Of a stretch of 64,000 nt of DNA, positions 48,608-60,432 are shown one piece after another; the first letter of the stretch is position 1, and every line of letters begins with the position of its first letter. The DNA is from Ailanthus altissimus (taxonomy: Eukaryota; Streptophyta; Magnoliopsida; Sapindales; Simaroubaceae). The DNA lies in assembly GCA_946807835.1 (NCBI GenBank), contig OX327711.1:19627501-19691500 (forward strand), written 5' to 3'. The notes below the pieces were generated by a model that saw only the letters and a program-made list of their open reading frames with translations, was not told the origin of the DNA and made no database searches. The translations under genes were made by a program, and so were the position numbers.

Positions 48608-51021
48608 ATGGAAGAAAGGAAATTGAATTTCAATGCACCGCTTCTGTCTGTGAGGCGATATTCTACAACAGCAGTGGCATCTTCAAATAGAGAGAATGGA
48701 AAGATAGATGAGAATTCTATGCCCAAGAGAAAATATACCATACCATTTTATAGAACAGACTTGTATTTGGAGCAGGTAACAGAACCAGCTGCAGTGCCAT
48801 TTATGTGGGAACAGATTCCTGGAAGACCAAAGGATGGTGGATCCGAATCTCAACACTCCGAAGAGGTTTCTGTTACTCCAAGGCTTCCACCACAAAGGGC
48901 TTTGGATATTATAAAGTATAAGGAAGTTGAAGATAGGCCACAAACTGAGTCATGTCCTTTGAATGAGTATGTGGCTAGATTGGACTCCACGAAAGAGGGA
49001 AATGATGAGAAGGAGAACTCAGATGTAGAGAATGACGATGATGTTTTTTCTGATGCACTTGACACTCTGTCACCAACTGATTCAGTCTCCATAAATTGTA
49101 GTGCAAGTGGTCTCAGTGGATGTGATGGCCAGGTAATGAAGCGGTCAGGAACCTTTTCTACAGATCCCCAAACACGAGATTTTATGATGAACCGTTTCTT
49201 ACCTGCAGCCAAGGCAATGACTCTGAAGCCACCTCAATATGCTTCAAAGAAGCAACCTATGGCAGTGGTAGTCGAGCAGCCAAGACAGGTTATGAAGGTG
49301 GTTAGTAAGGATAGGAGGCCTCTTATTGATGAGTCTATTATCATACCTCATTATGGGGAGAACATCGAAGAAGAAGAAGAAAGTGAAAGTGAAAGTGAAA
49401 GTGAAGTTGACGAGTGTGATGCTCCTGGCAATTTATCGGGAAAAGCTTGTGGGCTGCTTCCTCGGTTATGCTTTAATAAGTCTTTGTGCCTCTTAAATCC
49501 AGTGCCAGGTTTGAAAGTTAGAACCCACTCTTCGATGTCTTCTGGCTCTGATGCCAGAAATGCGGGCAAAGCTACTTATACTAAATCTCATAGCCAAATT
49601 GGCAAGAAGGTATGATGGAACTTTCTTTTCTCTTTAGTTACCATTTCACTGTTCTTGCTACAAGTAATAGAGATTACTGTTCATTGCTTTGTTTGGTTAT
49701 TCTCGACAGTGATAAGAGGATGAAAAAATAAAATCGTATATTTACTTTATTGAATCGGTACAGTATATATAGGCAAAAAAAAACCAAAAACAAAAGGAAA
49801 TCCTCATACTACTAGGAAATATGAATACTACTCTTAAGTAGGTATCAACTGAGTACACCCTAATCCTTTCCTAATTTGTTGTTAACAGTTATTGTATATC
49901 ATTTTCAGCATACCTATGATGCTGTTCATAAGCATCAAGCAGAAGGTGGAATTCAGTCACCGAAGCTGCTGGGGGTTGAGAATAAGGTGACCTATGGATC
50001 CAATCGGTTTGCTTGCTCGAGTGACCAACAGATTGCAAGCAGGTCATCTCCTTTCAGGCGAGGCATTTCTCCCTATCGTAATGAAAGACCTCAGTCTCCA
50101 TTCCGTGGAGGGGGGTTTCTTGGTGTGCCTAAAGAAGCTGAAATCGTGAGAGCCATTAAGTTGAATTCATATAACAGACCTATTAGCAAGTCTCAGGAAT
50201 TATTTCCCCATCAGAGCTTTAAAAGGGGGTCGGGCTCCCTAAGCCCAGCAGTTGAAAAGACACTGTATGTAGATACTGTAAATTTTACCAAAAGATCATG
50301 TTCAAATTCAAGTTCCTCAGATACCAAGAGGCAGATGGACTCTGTGGGAAAAAGTTCTCATACCTCAATGGAAATCAGGGGGATAGAAAGAACTGTTAGT
50401 ATAGAATCTCCTTTACAATTTCCGAAGTGCCTGAATAATGCAAAGGGTGAGAATACATCAGAAACTAAACTATCGGACTCTGTTGAAGGCAATCAATCTT
50501 CTTTCTCTGAGATATTGCATCCTGAAGATCAAGCAGATATGGTGCAATGCTCCAGACTGGATGGAGACCTTAATCAGGAATGCAAGGCTTTGGTATGTAT
50601 AAAAGTTACTGATGATGAAAATTTGAATAGCAGTGGTGAGCAGAAGTTTGATATAGATGATCCACTTCCCCCACCATTACCAAAGAAGCCTTCTGAGTCC
50701 TGGCTTTGGCGTACCTTGCCTACGGTTTCCTCGCGAAACTCTTTTTCACATTCAAATCCTGGCAGCCGATTTAATCCTAAAAGGCAGGATCCTAAAACAC
50801 CCTTGACTACTACCAAATGGGAAACCATTGTAAAAACTTCTTATGCACATCATGATCACATGCGTTACTCAGAGGTAATGTTACCACTATTGTACTTCTC
50901 AAGCTATTTTGTAATACAAGGTTTAATGATGAGGGAAAAAGAAGAGCTAACCTTTTCTTTTTTCCTTTCTATCCCTTTGCAGGAATTAACTGGCCGCTTT
51001 TCTCAGCAATCTAAAACATAA
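48608..51021 (+). CDS. DUF688 family protein of unknown function
   Basis: Three exons, 48608-49609, 49909-50874 and 50983-51021, join in phase 0 to give 668 residues. The N-terminus MEERKLNFNAPLLSVRR and the block QVTEPAAVPFMWEQIPGRPK (about residues 57-76) are the hallmarks of the plant DUF688 family (Pfam PF05097). The middle has acidic low-complexity stretches (EEEEESESESESE near 257-269). The end of exon 2 has a Pro-rich DPLPPPLPKKPSESWLWRTLP segment followed by conserved PKTPLTTTKWETIVK. No catalytic motif, membrane segment or signal peptide is visible, and most of the chain is probably disordered. Function is unknown. If the second donor at 50874 is not used, a read-through form adds an unrelated hydrophobic tail. 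Confidence 0.88.
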
Positions 51022-54000
51022 AATGTGAAGTCCCCATCGAAGTCCTTGAATTTGCCGTCTTTGATTGAACAGTTTTATCTCAAAATGGTCACCGATAGTT
51101 AAAAGTCTTCCAGCCTTAATTTTTTTTCCCTGGAAGATTATCCTCCGATTGATTCTTCCATGATATAGTTAGGCAAATAAAGTATAGTGTGCTCAGTTCT
51201 TGTTATTGTATAAGCTTATAACATGCTGTTGGGATTTTCTTTTACATCATTGTGGGTTAAGGCAGTAACTATATCAGGTCATATTCAATTTCTTCTGATG
51301 GCCGTAAATACTTGGAAGATCGATTGTTTGTGTCTTTGGTTTTCATTGATATTTGTGCAATTGTATTTGCATAGGAATCACTATTCACTAGCCCGTTTGG
51401 AAATGAATGGAGATACAATTTCCTTGATAACTGTAATGTATACTTGGTGCCAAATCATAGTATTTGTTTGGTACCTTAGCCTTAAAAAGTTACTTAAATT
51501 TGCTTGAGCTGTCATTTGAGAATTTTTTTTTTTTGTCTTTTCTTTTCGGAGTTATAATATGTAGGTACTGTACATGGTAATGATAACAACATTTGTTTGT
51601 TGGATGGAGGGTAAGAAATTTCACTCACAGACACTAATTTTTGCTTTTTATTTTTTCTTAATTTTGGATAATCGCAAATGAAAAGCACATTCATAACAAC
51701 ATTTGTTTGAACTGAAGAGAGTTGCTTGTAGTTTTCGGTTAAGAGGCGATTTAATAAGATGAGGTAAGGGGCCGAATACATTTGGGGCTTGTATGGGCTT
51801 GCTCAAGAACAATATCTAAACGACAGAACGAAAATAGTATAGACTCGAAAGTAACCGATTGCATCAATTTGGTGTGAGAACCCTCAACCTTAAATCAAAA
51901 CGACCAACCATTCTTAGGGAGGGTAAAATTGAGTATGAGTACGAGTTTTGCTTAACCTGGGCTAGGACTCAAATTTTTTAGGGTTCTCGAAATTTGAATT
52001 ACACCCGAATTTCTTTTTAGTATAGACTAAGTTTGAATTATTTAATTTAGGTTGAGTGTGATACCCAAAACTCAAATCTTAACTTGATTTTTATTTTTAT
52101 TTTTTATTTTTTATTTTTTAACCTATTCTTTCTAGTTTTCACATAAGGACTCGTTTGGTTGGAATTTTTTAATAATTTTTTTTAAAATTAAAATTTTTAA
52201 AAATAGAGTTTTTAAAAATAAAACTCTTAAAAAAAAGTCATTTATCATTTATTGTTAATTTTAAAAAAATTCTTTTATAGTATTGGATTCGACCGAACTC
52301 AAACGGCTGTTTCAATTTCAGACAATTGCTCAAATCAAAATTAAGTGATGTATATAATAGCGCTTACAATGATAAGGCTTTCATTGAAGTTGCAAAAACT
52401 TGCATCCATCTCATCTATATTTCAAAGGAGCTTTGGTAAGCAATGATATCAACACATCTCAGCATAAAGAAGCTATTTATGTGGTTTTACAGAAGAGGGC
52501 AAAAATAAAGAAACTTTTTTTCATTAAGAGCAATTGAAGTTGGCAATTCATGAACTGTCATGATGATAATAAGGTGAGTATTTGTCAGGGAAGTGGATAG
52601 CAGAGCATGAATCATTAACACAAAAGGGAATATCAGGAGCCATGGTCTGATGATTGAAGGTGATGATGCAACTCCATTAGCAATATTCTTGGTAAAAACT
52701 GATTTTTCGATGTAAAATCTTATTCCATCTAAGTGAAGTCAATAAGGAGACATGGTGGCTAATAGTATAAGCAGTGATAAGATGTTACAGTGCATCTGTC
52801 ATTGATTTTATAATTGAAACCAACTGAAACATAACATAGAAAGAGAGAGATCAGAGAAAGTGATTCAAAAAATTCAAGTTTCAGGTCAGGTTAATCTGAG
52901 TCCAAAAATATTTAGACCAACTGTAGATTTTTTTGGATTTTTTTTTAATTCTAATTTTTTTTATTCCTGGGTTTTTTTTTTAAAATTCAGCTCCATAAAT
53001 GAATTTTTTTTTATCATCCCTAATTAATTTTAAGTTTATTGGGTTTCGTAAATAAATTTTTTTTTACCATCCCTAATTTATTTTATATTAGTTGTTTATT
53101 TATTTTAATCATATTACTACAAAATTTACATAAATAATATAATTATTTAATAAAATTAAATTAAACTAAATAAATATAAATAAATTTCATAAATAAATAC
53201 AAATTTAATAATATTTTTTTATTAAAATTATATTTATTAATAATTAAATAAATAAAATTAATTATATATAAATAATAAAAAATTAAATAAATATAATCAT
53301 CACAAAAATCATCACTACCAACAAAATCCATCACACCGATTATGACCTTTAGATTCTTTTTATTCATTTTCATATTTGGTATCTCGGGATTCAAGCAACG
53401 ATGACGTTTCAAGAGTTAGATTTGCTGGTGTATTATACCCAGCAGCTGTAAACTGACTTCAGCATCTCTGCAAATCATGCAGACCCATAATTTCCATCGC
53501 AACAAGGTACAGCATACATTATATAATTAGTTGTATTTCTTCAATATTACATCTAAATAGAGAGAGGGGCTTTAGACAATAATGAAAATTCTCATGCGTG
53601 GACGTCTGTAAGAATAAAGACTACTTTAGAGAAGAATAACAAAATAAGAGATGAATATATGACATCTTTTGGAATTACCAAACAGCCTATTTATAAATAA
53701 TAAAAGGAAAAAAGAAGTTCACAAATTAATATTTTGTTTCAGTAGGACTCAGATCATAGTGGTAATTAGTTAGTTCTTTACAATCACAAACTCATATAAA
53801 TACATTCGATATATGATTAAAATGGGAACACAGCCCCAGTTACACGACATCATAGCACACTTTTTCTACAGTAGAATGCTAGAAGGAAATGGGTAAACAA
53901 AAAAAATATTATATGAATAGAATGAATCAATAACAGGAGAAATATGAAAATGAAGCAATCAAGAGAAATTGAAAAGCAAGTATAGGCAAGATACAGTTAC

Positions 54001-54099
54001 TTGGGGAGTATAAAAACCTTTTCCTTTGCATTAGACACAAAGTAATAGAAAAAAACTCAAGACTTGCAACACAGAGAGTCAGGGTCAGACACAACTTAA
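51022..54099. other. Intergenic region between convergent genes
   Basis: It holds the 3' ends of the DUF688 gene (+) and the LRR receptor-like kinase gene (-), which converge here. I see no other gene. AT-rich low complexity dominates at about 52080-52260 (including repeated TTTTTATTTTT units) and 52900-53290, where 'taaattttttttt(a/t)ccatccctaatt' occurs twice (about 52995-53025 and 53055-53080). ORFs of 60-94 codons show no family signals. Confidence 0.45.
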
Positions 54100-57000
54100 T
54101 TAAGTTGTCTCAGCAGACAAGATTTCAAGTTCAGCCCACCACAGGGGAGAAAGTCTTGGAACAGCTTGATCAGGTGAGATGTTAATCACTTCTCTCAATT
54201 TGGTTGCCGCATCTTTCATTGTCAGTCTGTGTCTTGGATCTGGCCGAATGCATTCTTTGGCAACTTCACAGACGATGTCTAGCTCGTTTTGTTTGAATGA
54301 TTTGAGGCTTGGATCAATCATGGAACTGAAATTCCGGTAATCATCTAAATATTGAGCAGCCTGGAAAAGTATAATGTTATTTATTGATCAAAACCTACTC
54401 ACCTGTGTAGTCATAGGGTAACAATGTAAGCTCATTTTGCTGCAATGTGAACTTACCCATTTCTCAATAGCCCCTTCTTCATCAGAGTATGCAAGCTTTC
54501 CAGAAACGAGTTCAAGCAGCAATATGCCAAAACTGTATACATTTGTCTCTAGATCCACGAGAGGAGGCAATTCAAAATTATCTTCATTCTGAGATGAGCT
54601 CTTTGATGACTTGGATAAAACTTGTGAATAGAAACTAACCTCTGCAACCTGAGAAAGCAAGGATATAGAAAGATGTAAAATAATCATGTTAGAGACTTGT
54701 TTTTAATATTAATATTAGGCTTTCACCTATCAACTTAAAATTTTGGGTTGAGTGATAAACTAACATGGTATTAGAGCTACGTTACGATCTTTCTTAGAGC
54801 TTTTAATCATTTCTAAGAGTTAGTTTTCATTACTTTCTTTATCTTTTATAATATGGAATCTCTCAACACACTTGTATTCATAACGGTTGATTTTTTGTCT
54901 CTTTATCAACATGTTTGCAATCGCAGTGGTTGATCTTCTCAACGCACTTGCACTCGCAACAGTTGTTTTTTGTTTTTTCTATTAACGCGTTTGCAATCGC
55001 AGTGGTTGATCTTCTCAACGCACTTATCACTCTGACAACATTGTCACTCTACGACAACATTGTCTCTCTTTCACAAGGGTTCTTTCTTCGACAAAGGTTG
55101 TTATTCGCCGACAGCTGTTGTATCTCAACGTATACCATTATGATCAAGAATGTTCCTTTTCAAACTCAAGCTTCTACCATCTTGAGTTTGAGGGGGAATG
55201 TTAAAGATATAAAGAAATCAAGACAATTAATTTCTACCATATATATTTTATAATTAATAGGTTATAATTGGTTTCAAAAAAAAAAAAAAAATTCTTTTCA
55301 ACACACTTGCACTCGCAACGGTTGATTTCTTGTTTTCTCTATCAACGCGTTTATAATCGCAATAGTTGATCTTCTCAACGCATTTATCACTTCGACAACA
55401 TCGTCACTCTACAACAACATTGCCTCTCTTTCATAAGGGTTGTCTCTCTCCGACAAGAGTTGTCATTTCCGACAACGGTTGTATCTTAATATGCACCATT
55501 AAAAAAAAGGGGAAGGGGAAGGGGAAGGGGAAGGGGAAGGCCGGGGGAGAAGGGGGACAGTTAGAAACTTGTCTTTAATACTAATATTGAGTTTTCACCT
55601 GTCAGCTTAAACTTTTGGGTCGAGTTAAACTAATATGGTATCAGAGTCAAGTCTTGAGTTCAAATCCCTATATCTTTGTTTTTAGTTAATTTCTTGATTT
55701 TTTAGAGATGGGGATTCACCTGGTTCAGACTTACTCAGATTCACATTTCACGTGAGGGGGACTGTTAGAGACTTGTCTTTAATACTACTATTGAGCCTTC
55801 ACCTATCAGTTTAAACTTTTGGGTTGAGTGATAAACTAATAAATCAAAGTAATACAAGGAAGTCAAAATTGTTAGAGGAAAAGGTATACCTAAGCAGCAT
55901 AATCATCTGTTAAAAAGATACAACGTGAACTCAAGGTAGAATGTGCTACAGGGGGATTCAGATCATGGTAATACAAGGAAGTCAAAATTGTGAGCGGAAA
56001 AGGTATACCTTAGCAGCATAATCATCTGTTAAAAAGATACAGCGTGAACTCAAGGTAGAATGTGCTACAGGGGGATTCAGATCATGGTGTATATATTGAA
56101 GACAATAAGCTGTTCCCATAATGATCCTCATTCTTGCATTCCAATCAAGATGTTCCATTTCTTTGACTGAAAAAAGAACAGAGTGAGAGATTTTCTTTAG
56201 CCTCTCAAGTATTAAGCCTCCATTTCGATTCCAATAAGACAAGGAGCATATAAGTTCAGAATATTACCATGTATATGCTCAAATACAGTGCCATTTGGAG
56301 CATATTCGAACACCATCATTCGATTAAAAGGTTCATCCTCCTCACAGTAACCAATAAGATTTACAAAGTTCTTGTGATTAATCCTTGACAATGTATCAAT
56401 CTATAGTAACCCAGACATGAAACTTCATTTAATGGGATAAAGAGTAATAATGAGAAAATAGAAAGAGTAGATGCATTTAGATGCTTTCAACGCAAAAAAA
56501 AATGTTGAAGTTTTCATTTCCAGTGATCATAGAAGAAACAAACCTTTTTCCGGTAGGCCATCTCTGAGGTCTTCAACCAGTCTTTCGAAGAAGTGATTGC
56601 AGTTGATGCAACGGCAATCTCAACTCCACTGGACAGTGTTCCCTTGTATACGGTGCAGCCATCATAGATGTCAATGATATTGCTGAAATCTTCACAGGCT
56701 GTTTCCAGCTCTGATCGATTCAGCTTAGGGACACCTGCATTTGGTAGATAAACACCATTAATTTCTCACTGGATTAAGCAAACACGATGGAGGCGAATGC
56801 TAATGTTCCAGGAAATTCTTTTTCTTTTTCCCATTGACTATGTATGGTTATTATTTGAAACAAATCAAGCAATAACCAGGAAAGTAACACAATTCCCTTT
56901 AGGTTTTAATTAACAGTTCAACACGACATATCAGTTCAGGGTTCAATGAATTAGAATAAAGAACTGAAAATCATACTGCATATCAAAAATCACCTGTAAC

Positions 57001-60000
57001 AAATGCTTTTTGCAATTGTCCACTGAGTCCAGTCCTCCAAGGAACTATGGAAATGGTTCTCACTGCACGAGTTCGGCATGCAAAGTATGCAACAGCAGCA
57101 ATCATGAGCAACGCAATCACAGAAGGAATAATAAGAAAATACTTCCATATGCTTCTGCCAGAATCTGATTGTGTTGGACCGGTTGGCTTGGGCAAAGACT
57201 GGACATTTGTATCATTACTCACTTGCACTATTGAAACAGCAGGTGAAGGCTGTGGTGCAGGAAAAGGCTGAGGTGCAGGTGATGGAAACTTTTTTTTCTT
57301 GGCGGTGGGTATAGCAGGGAAGGTTCCACTACTTCTGGCAGATGGAAGGGTAATGATCTGATCAGAGGTAGGCTCATCAACAGCAGGGAGGTTACTGGAC
57401 TGTTCAAGTAGCCTACGGCGTGCAACAATGACATGATGCTGTGTGTGATGAACCAAATGAGTCTCCGAGGAACCTGCTTAATGCGAAATACAATGTCAGA
57501 TTGTCTATTGGAAGCATAAACATGGATATCCGATAGTTAAACAATTTCTACTTACTAGGCATATCAGCACAACAATGGTCTCCGTGGGTATGCAGAGTGT
57601 CCTTTCTTAACTTGAACCTTGCAAGAAGGATAAGTAGTTTCAATAAAAAGAAAGATGATGAAAGGATAGAGAAATAATATGCCAAAAATAAATAGTTAAA
57701 GAAATATTTCAGCTCTGTACAATGGCAGTGGTAAGGCATTGAGGCAACGGGCTAGAACTCCTTTAATTGGAGTAATGAATGATTCCGCTTTGTTCAGCTG
57801 CTTCAAACTTCTATACCAGATGCTGTGAAAGATAACTAAATAATCAGAAAACTAGTCTATAAAATATGATTACTTGACTAGTACGAAGCAAAAGATATAA
57901 GAAATGCTTTGATCAGAGAAGAGAGAATATATAATAAGGTGACACTGGTTAATCTAGTAACTGTTCAATTAAAAAATTAATAATACTTACTCCACAACCA
58001 GGACACGCTGAAATATGGTCCATAATTACCTGACTGTTTGTTAATTGCCAATGAACTTACAGTTCATATGGCATGAAACAGAGTATCTTTAGAAAGAGGA
58101 GCTCAAAACTATAATTGAAGAAGCCTTTATATCTCTTTAAAAGCCACATGTACTTAAGCATCAGATATAATTATTTTATCAAGCAGATATCTGATAATTT
58201 AATTATCCAATTAGTTAGTCAGACTCTTATGGCCATAAACTTAAAGTGGAAGCAATTGGTTTGAATCAGTTCATATGATCACCAAAATCTTTTTCTGTAT
58301 TGATACAGACATAATCTTTAAAATTCAGGCGATAACTCATGAGCCGCATTCTTGTAAATATTTTGTACAATAGAAGACCTAAAGCCTAGGCTCTTCAAGT
58401 ACTTTTCTCATACATGCGTAGATGAAAAGGTATCAACCTGCTATAACTAACTAAATTTTCTTTCCCTATGTAGCTAAATTAAATATGCTCAAGCTGTAGC
58501 ATTTGCCAATTTCCCATAGTTGATAGCACAAATCTTGCAGGGTGAATTGATCATTTATGTGGTTAGAATAACAATCTCTTTTGATATGTCTTCTAATGGG
58601 AGGCGTGTATATGGGGTGAAGAAGCAAGGAGAGGGTTGGTAGATTCACAACAGGTCCATTGGTTTGGGCAAAATTCTTACCAATACTGACCAAACTTTCT
58701 ATTTGAACATCTGATGCCAGCAGCCACAACAGACGTAAAATGGTCATCAAATTCCAATTCAGAAGGTAAGGTGAGCCTGCGGAGCTCCACAGGAATACTG
58801 CCTTCAAATTTATTGTTGTCAAGCAACCTGGAATGGCATTTGAGTTTGTTCAGGTATCCATAAGTCCTAGAGCATCATATAAATATTAAAACTAAAACAA
58901 GTATCTTACAAGTGCTTTAGTGGTGGCAACCCACATAATTCTGCTGGAATTCTCCCGCTCAACTTGTTATTCCTTAAATCCAGCACCTCCAGCTTTATGA
59001 GCTGTCCAAGCTCTTTAGGAATTGCACCAGAGAAATGGTTTTTCAGCAGTACACTGTTAATGCAAATGGAGAGAGCAAGAAGAATAAAATTTAATAACCT
59101 TCAGAGAGCACTCCAAAGATTACCAAATATCAAGCTATAAATATCAAGATTCAGGGAGACAGTCTACGATTTAAGAAAACCCCTATCAGATAATAGCCTA
59201 TAAGAAGACCCTAATGGACACAAACTCTCTCAAGTCCAAATTGGCAATATGAAACACATTATGTTTGAGATATAATTCATAGAAACAAAAGGTAGCTTTT
59301 AGAAGGACACGAGTTATGCACCATTTACCATAATAAATGGAATATGATTATGAGTTGAAATCCCTACAGAAGAGCTTGTATTCAAGATCCAAAACTGAAT
59401 ATGTATCCCTTATGTCTTACCCGTGTACATTGAACAGCACAAGCATTTTCTTTTCCCATATTGAGTACCGACATGCATATAAATTTTAACTCAATCATAT
59501 ATAATTGAGTCCAGAGTTAATTCCAAAAAGGAAAAAAAAATCCCAGAAGTTAATTTTTCATCACTCATGTGGTATTAATCCTAAGTTTTACTATATTGTG
59601 GAACTTTGTAATCAGTGGGTACAACTGAGGAATCAATAATTGATGTATTAAATTATTGCAAATCATAGGGACCTGTGAATTAAAGAAAAATTAATCAACT
59701 AACTTGCTTAAAAACACTAATAAAAAGAGCAAAACCAGAAATTTTAGTTATGAGGAGAGTGAAAAGTTGTGAATTTTTACAGAAATCTCAAGTCACCAAG
59801 CTTCCCAAGTTCTGGTGCCAATGTTCCTCCCAAATGAAGTTCTCTCATATCCCTACACGCAGAAGTAAACAAAAAGGAAAATTACAACAATCCAGCATTT
59901 AACTTAAACCACAAGAAATATCCAAATTCAGAACCTCAAATCTACTAAAATCAACACTACACAATATCAAACAGTCACCATGTAAAAGAACAACATTACA

Positions 60001-60432
60001 GACTATTTAAAAGGACAAGATAAAAATATAATTATCAATGATATCTTTATCATTGAATACGTCTTAATGGAAAATTCAGAGAAGATACCATAGGAACTTA
60101 CAGCATGTGCACTTTACCGTCGAGACAATGAACACCAGACCACGAGCATGGGGTGCTATCATTTCTGTTCCAATTTGCAAAAACACCAATAGGATCTGAA
60201 ACAATTCTAGCCCGGAATTCCAACAAAGCCAATCCTGCACTTTCAGAAACAAAACAGCATCAAAGATTCATTAACCATATTCCAAAACCACCCTTCATAT
60301 AAACAACTTGTGTCAAATGACAGAGACGTTACCCTCAGCATTGAGAGACCAACAGCCTTGATTTTCGAGATTATTGATCAAAACCAACAAGCATAAGAGC
60401 TGGAATCCAATAGAATTCCATCTACCCCCCAT
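54100..60432 (-). CDS. LRR receptor-like pseudokinase of the MDIS1/MRH1 type
   Basis: Twelve exons by GT-AG reading, listed 5' to 3': 60333-60432, 60102-60234, 59781-59852, 58910-59053, 58681-58827, 57556-57617, 56994-57473, 56544-56734, 56268-56400, 56009-56166, 54457-54648, 54100-54360. All phases join to 690 residues. Order: signal peptide (about 1-30), LRRNT ([25 protein letters not shown]), about four LRRs encoded by 72/144-bp exons, a Pro-rich juxtamembrane stretch with KKKK, one membrane segment (about 329-351), then a kinase-like domain. The ATP lysine is missing (EIAVAS), HRD reads HHD, and no DFG is seen. It should therefore be catalytically dead, as is typical of this subfamily. 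Relatives MDIS1 and MRH1 act in pollen-tube attraction and root-hair growth. The orthologue is inferred. Confidence 0.88.
55190..55260 (+). mobile_element. copia-like LTR fragment inside the first TRIM interior
   Basis: 'TTTGAGGGGGAA' followed by TGTTAAAGATATAAAG has the look of a polypurine tract plus the start of a copia LTR. It stops after about 60 bp. The flanking 'ttctcaacgcacttatcac' phrases repeat irregularly from 54860 to 55500. Confidence 0.35.
55507..55541 (+). repeat. (GGGGAA)n minisatellite
   Basis: Five GGGGAA hexamers in tandem directly before the second TRIM LTR, in place of its polypurine tract. The G-runs could form a quadruplex on this strand. The repeat probably grew from the original purine tract. 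Confidence 0.8.
55850..56087 (-). repeat. Tandem duplication of the 3' end of exon 10 plus splice donor
   Basis: The 119-bp unit at 55969-56087, which holds the last ~79 bp of exon 10, its donor and 40 bp of intron, is repeated at 55850-55968. There are only a few differences (for example CTTAG versus CTAAG before the donor, and AAC versus AGC). The extra copy lies in the intron, starting 4 bp from the TRIM target duplication. It carries a second usable-looking donor, GTATACC. Confidence 0.85.

Larger units (their letters stand above)
54687..55841 (+). mobile_element. TRIM-type element with three LTRs in an intron of the LRR kinase gene
   Basis: Three ~79-bp LTRs, TGTTAGAGACTTG...GATAAACTAAYA, occur at 54687-54765, about 55559-55635 and 55763-55841. 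LTRs 1 and 2 are each followed at once by a tRNA-Met primer site (TGGTATTAGAGC at 54766; TGGTATCAGAG at 55636). LTR 3 is preceded by a polypurine tract (GTGAGGGGGAC). A perfect 5-bp duplication AATCA (54682-54686 and 55842-55846) flanks the whole array. There are no protein domains, so this is a terminal-repeat retrotransposon in miniature with the layout LTR-int-LTR-int-LTR. It lies antisense to the host gene in the intron between exons 10 and 11. Confidence 0.88.

Noticed and set aside
48683..49569. Minus-strand ORFs over the DUF688 first exon
   Set aside because: They are antisense shadows of the acidic, low-complexity coding sequence.
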